From positions 1-7,958 of the forward strand of contig CABSEJ010000150.1 of the NCBI GenBank assembly GCA_902476765.1: 7,958 nt of DNA. The letters run 5' to 3'. Source of the DNA: an uncultured Blautia sp. (GTDB lineage Bacteria; Bacillota; Clostridia; Lachnospirales; Lachnospiraceae). Position 1 is the stretch's first letter; each line of letters opens with the position of its first letter. A program made the position numbers and the translations under genes. Shown here one piece after another: positions 6,394 through 7,958 of this stretch. The notes beneath the pieces are model-generated. The model made no database searches. It saw only the letters and a program-made list of their open reading frames with translations, and had not been told where the DNA came from.

Positions 6394-6608
6394 GCTACTT
6401 CCATTGAGATTTTCACAAAGATGGTGGAATGGTGGAGGTGCTGGATGCGGATGCCAATGAATTGTTGGGGAGAAAAAGGAATGTACCCTATGGGAAAAAT
6501 CCAGAGGAAACAATGGTTCTCCGTATCCGGAAACTGAAACCAAAGGAGCAGAAGATTGTAATCCAGACGATGACTGCCTTGATGGATGGGATAGAAGGGG
6601 AACGGTAA
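6394..6608 (+). pseudogene. 3' remnant of an XRE-type helix-turn-helix regulator, frameshifted by 8-bp duplication
   Basis: The reading SIEIFTKMVE (about 6400-6428) followed by VLDADANELLG resembles the last helices of an XRE repressor domain (family pattern: IEIF.KMAEAL.VDADELLG). The tail continues with PYGKNPEETMVLRIRKLKPK and ends in EQKIVIQTMTALMDGIEGER before TAA 6606-6608. The two parts lie in different frames because ATGGTGGA is duplicated exactly (6421-6428 and 6429-6436). Removing one copy restores a continuous KMVEVLDAD reading. The DNA-binding N-terminal part is absent and has been replaced by the preceding accessory-gene remnant. ATG 6429 could in principle give a 59-residue peptide, but there is no clear reason to think it is made. 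Confidence -1.
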
Positions 6609-6615
6609 AAATCCA

Positions 6616-6654
6616 CAGATATGTGGGGAAAGAGAGAGAAGTTCCCCATATCTG
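6616..6654 (-). terminator. Inverted repeat, possible minus-strand terminator
   Basis: CAGATAT (6616-6622) and GGGGAA (6625-6630) pair with TTCCCC (6642-6647) and ATATCTG (6648-6654), with a two-base bulge and a purine-rich 11-base loop. On the minus strand the hairpin is followed by TGGATTTTTA, a plausible U-tract; on the plus strand the following bases are A-rich. No minus-strand gene is evident upstream, so it may be a leftover of rearrangement. Confidence -1.
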
Positions 6655-6746
6655 CTAAGGGAAAAATAACGCCGTATTGGCACACTGGCTAAAGAAAACA
6701 CAGGAATCGGGAAAGGAGTGTGAGTCACTTGACAAGAGAGGAAAAC

Positions 6747-6890
6747 ATGGATTACCGGAGAAACTGTCCTTATGATGCGATGGGCGATTTCTCGGTGCTG
6801 ATTGACGAGGAAGATCGGAAGCAGACGGAAGGAACTGCAAAGCTATCTGAAGCAGCGGTGCCGATACAGCCAATCACGCAGTACCGGTAA
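6747..6890 (+). CDS. Small hypothetical protein (47 residues)
   Basis: An ORF starting at ATG 6747, with AGAGAGG (6735-6741) five bases upstream, encodes a polar, acidic peptide beginning MDYRRNCPYDAMGDFSVLID and ending ITQYR. A longer form from TTG 6729 (53 residues) has its own AAAGGAG (6712-6718) ten bases upstream. Two well-placed ribosome binding sites and a sensible composition favour a real gene. There is no signal peptide, membrane segment or motif I recognise. It sits between gene remnants and the sigma-like pair, so it could also be the shortened end of a larger protein. Function unknown. Confidence -1.
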   Translation: MDYRRNCPYDAMGDFSVLIDEEDRKQTEGTAKLSEAAVPIQPITQYR

Positions 6891-6937
6891 TCGGTTCGCA
6901 GAAAGATTTTATCAGGCGGCAAAAGGAGTTTCTGGCT

Positions 6938-7032
6938 CCCGTTAAAAAAACGGGCGTGTCGGAAATCTTTTTTGCTTCCTTTTTGGATGGTTCCTGTGTG
7001 CCGCCATCCGTCCGCCCGCAGCCTACGGGCGG
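6938..7032 (+). promoter_or_regulatory. Structured leader with three successive hairpins before the sigma-like gene
   Basis: Hairpin one pairs CCCGTT (6938-6943) with AACGGG (6949-6954). Hairpin two pairs GGATGG (6985-6990) with CCATCC (7004-7009). Hairpin three pairs CCGCCCG (7012-7018) with CGGGCGG (7026-7032). The third ends exactly where the ribosome binding site AAAGGTGG (7033-7040) begins, so folding may control access to it. Two pyrimidine-rich T-runs lie between hairpins one and two. No clear promoter hexamers were found. I recognise no riboswitch class; translational control or attenuation is an inference. Confidence -1.
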
Positions 7033-7045
7033 AAAGGTGGTCGCT

Positions 7046-7738
7046 ATGCTGACATTGCAGGAATTAAAAAAGAGGATAAAGGAACCGGAAAGGAATGGGA
7101 AATCTCCTACGGCCCGGTATCTGATGGAACAGGAAAAAGCTGTTTTGAAGATGGAAATTCGGGAAGAAGCGCAGCTTTTGGTTTTTGGGAGTGGGTATGC
7201 CCTTTATCGGGTGGGAAAGCACACCACGGTATTTCCTGTTCATGGATGCGGAGATTACTTCTATGAGAGTAACGGCCAGACCGTTTGTATTGCCGGGGCA
7301 TTTTTTGAACAGCAGGAATGGTATGTGCGTTTGCTTCTGGAGGGCGAAGATCGCCTTGTGAAGAACCGGGAGGCCGTGTGCAGGGAAAAAATGGTTTCCT
7401 ATCATGCAGTATCGGAAGAATGGCTGTTTTTGGCAGATCCGGAGCTTTCCCCACTGGAGCAGATTGTGCAAAGAGAGAATCTCCGGGAGTGGATGCGGCT
7501 CTTGACAGAGCGGCAGCGGGTGGTGGTTATTCAATATTTTTGCCACGAGAAAACCCAGGGACAAATCGCACGGGAGCTTGGGATTGCACAGCCTACGGTT
7601 TCGCAGACGATTTTTACGGCGTTGAAACGGATGAGGAAAGAGACAGAATCTCTTTTCTATGGAACAGTAAGAGAATATCCGATGGCACTGTCCGGGGGAA
7701 GGGGGATGCCTTATGCGTGGAAAAGCTACGGACGGTAG
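7046..7738 (+). CDS. Sigma-70 region-4-like transcription regulator of the mobile element
   Basis: A 230-residue cytoplasmic protein. I choose ATG 7046 because AAAGGTGG (7033-7040) lies five bases upstream; the frame is open back to GTG 6956, but that stretch is the hairpin leader and has no good ribosome binding site. Residues 135-200 form a sigma-70 region 4: SPLEQIVQRENL, then LTERQRVVVIQYF (153-165), and the helix-turn-helix GQIARELGIAQPTVSQTIFTALKRMRK (172-198), which would contact a -35 element. Residues 1-130 show no region 2 and match no domain I can name; they contain LLVFGSGYALYRVG (44-57) and a run of aromatic residues. From memory, similar two-part proteins occur in Tn1549-type elements. 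The last 22 bases overlap the next gene. The probable role is control of element genes. Confidence -1.
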   Translation: MLTLQELKKRIKEPERNGKSPTARYLMEQEKAVLKMEIREEAQLLVFGSGYALYRVGKHTTVFPVHGCGDYFYESNGQTVCIAGAFFEQQEWYVRLLLEGEDRLVKNREAVCREKMVSYHAVSEEWLFLADPELSPLEQIVQRENLREWMRLLTERQRVVVIQYFCHEKTQGQIARELGIAQPTVSQTIFTALKRMRKETESLFYGTVREYPMALSGGRGMPYAWKSYGR

Positions 7739-7923
7739 TGCAGGAATTACCGGAGGCGGACGCTTATCTTTTATATCTTCTGTTCTTTGAGGAAGTAACC
7801 GTAAAGGAAGCGGCGCAGCTTTGCGGGTGCAGCCGAAAAACCATAGCAAACCGGCGAAAGAGGATTTTGCTGGAATTGAACAGAAAATTGAAAGAGCTGG
7901 GAATTATGGGCGGATGCTTCTGA
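7717..7923 (+). CDS. Small helix-turn-helix protein, sigma region-4-like
   Basis: A 68-residue ORF from GTG 7717, the only usable in-frame start after the upstream gene's coding region. The purine-rich GGGGGAAGGGGG (7694-7705) lies 11 bases before it. The product begins with KLRTVVQELPEADAYLLYLL, followed by EVTVKEAAQLCGCSRKTIAN and RRKRILLELNRKLKELG. The layout (LPE..., acidic helix, E-A-A-x-x-x-G-C-S-x-x-T-I-x-x-R) is that of sigma-70 region 4 or a LuxR-type helix-turn-helix. The same frame stays open far upstream (to 7318), but that part is antiparallel in composition to the overlapping gene and is not believable protein. It overlaps the preceding gene by 22 bases, suggesting coupled translation and joint function. 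Start uncertain. Confidence -1.
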   Translation: MEKLRTVVQELPEADAYLLYLLFFEEVTVKEAAQLCGCSRKTIANRRKRILLELNRKLKELGIMGGCF

Positions 7924-7958
7924 TTGTGTAGATAAGACTAGCCACTTTGCGACAGGAT

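Larger units (their letters stand above)
6024..7958 (+). mobile_element. Probable end of an integrated conjugative/mobilizable element downstream of lysS
   Basis: The regular housekeeping layout stops at the lysS stop codon. What follows is AT-rich repeat-containing DNA, a strong terminator, two broken accessory-gene remnants, a small orphan ORF and a pair of region-4 sigma-like genes. Proteins like the first remnant and like the sigma-like pair are, from memory, common in Tn916/Tn1549-type integrative elements of gut Firmicutes. No integrase, relaxase, FtsK-like or type IV secretion gene is visible, and the other end lies outside the window. The left boundary at about 6024-6160 is a guess from the change in content; no matching attachment repeat can be tested here. 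Confidence -1.

Noticed and set aside
6729..6757. TTGACA as a -35 element
   Set aside because: There is no -10-like hexamer 16-18 bases downstream; the bases belong to the small ORF's start region.
6956..7045. N-terminal extension of the sigma-like gene from GTG 6956
   Set aside because: The segment consists mainly of hairpins and T-runs, lacks a ribosome binding site, and is better explained as a leader than as protein.
7318..7716. Upstream part of the open frame ending at 7923
   Set aside because: It lies wholly inside the sigma-like gene in another frame, with a composition unlike real protein; only the part from about 7717 looks genuine.
7924..7958. Start of a further gene or repeat after the last stop (contains GCCACTTTGCGACAGG)
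   Set aside because: Too little sequence remains to identify a start codon, a repeat partner or a structure.

Overview
The window reads as chromosomal DNA of a low-to-medium GC anaerobic Firmicute, most likely a member of the Lachnospiraceae or a close relative. This is inferred from the gene order (biotin ligase, small acidic protein, coaX, dusB, greA, lysS), the strong AG-rich ribosome binding sites, and a lysyl-tRNA synthetase carrying a C-terminal tRNA-binding domain. All supported genes lie on the plus strand.

Positions 1-3208 hold a housekeeping cluster. A biotin-protein ligase (birA, probably entering from outside the left edge) is followed by a 250-base gap containing a 44-bp tandem repeat. 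Then come a small acidic conserved protein, type III pantothenate kinase (coaX) and a tRNA-dihydrouridine synthase (dusB). The last three are tightly packed: a 17-base overlap, then an 8-base gap, with ribosome binding sites inside the preceding gene or over its stop codon. They look like one transcript combining cofactor supply (biotin attachment, coenzyme A) and tRNA modification.

Positions 3209-3577 are a 369-base gap with a perfect consensus sigma-A promoter (TTGACA, 17-base spacer, TATAAT). It starts a roughly 220-base leader before greA. The first 150 bases of that leader can fold and end in a GC-rich hairpin, so it may be an attenuator or a small RNA. greA and lysS follow as a two-gene unit.

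From just after the lysS stop (6023) to the right edge, the character changes. There is an AT-rich stretch with short direct and inverted repeats, a 17-bp perfect hairpin terminator, and two broken gene remnants, one with an in-frame TGA and the other shifted by an exact 8-bp duplication. After these come a 47-codon unrecognised ORF, a leader with three successive hairpins, and two overlapping genes whose products both carry sigma-70 region-4-like helix-turn-helix domains. This is best explained as one end, partly decayed, of an integrated conjugative or mobilizable element of the Tn916/Tn1549 kind inserted downstream of lysS. No integrase, relaxase or conjugation gene lies in the window, so the mobile-element call is an inference. 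I found no convincing tRNA, rRNA, CRISPR array or insertion sequence, and no clearly unprecedented system. The strongest leads are the greA leader RNA, the rearranged remnants and the tandem region-4 pair with its structured leader.
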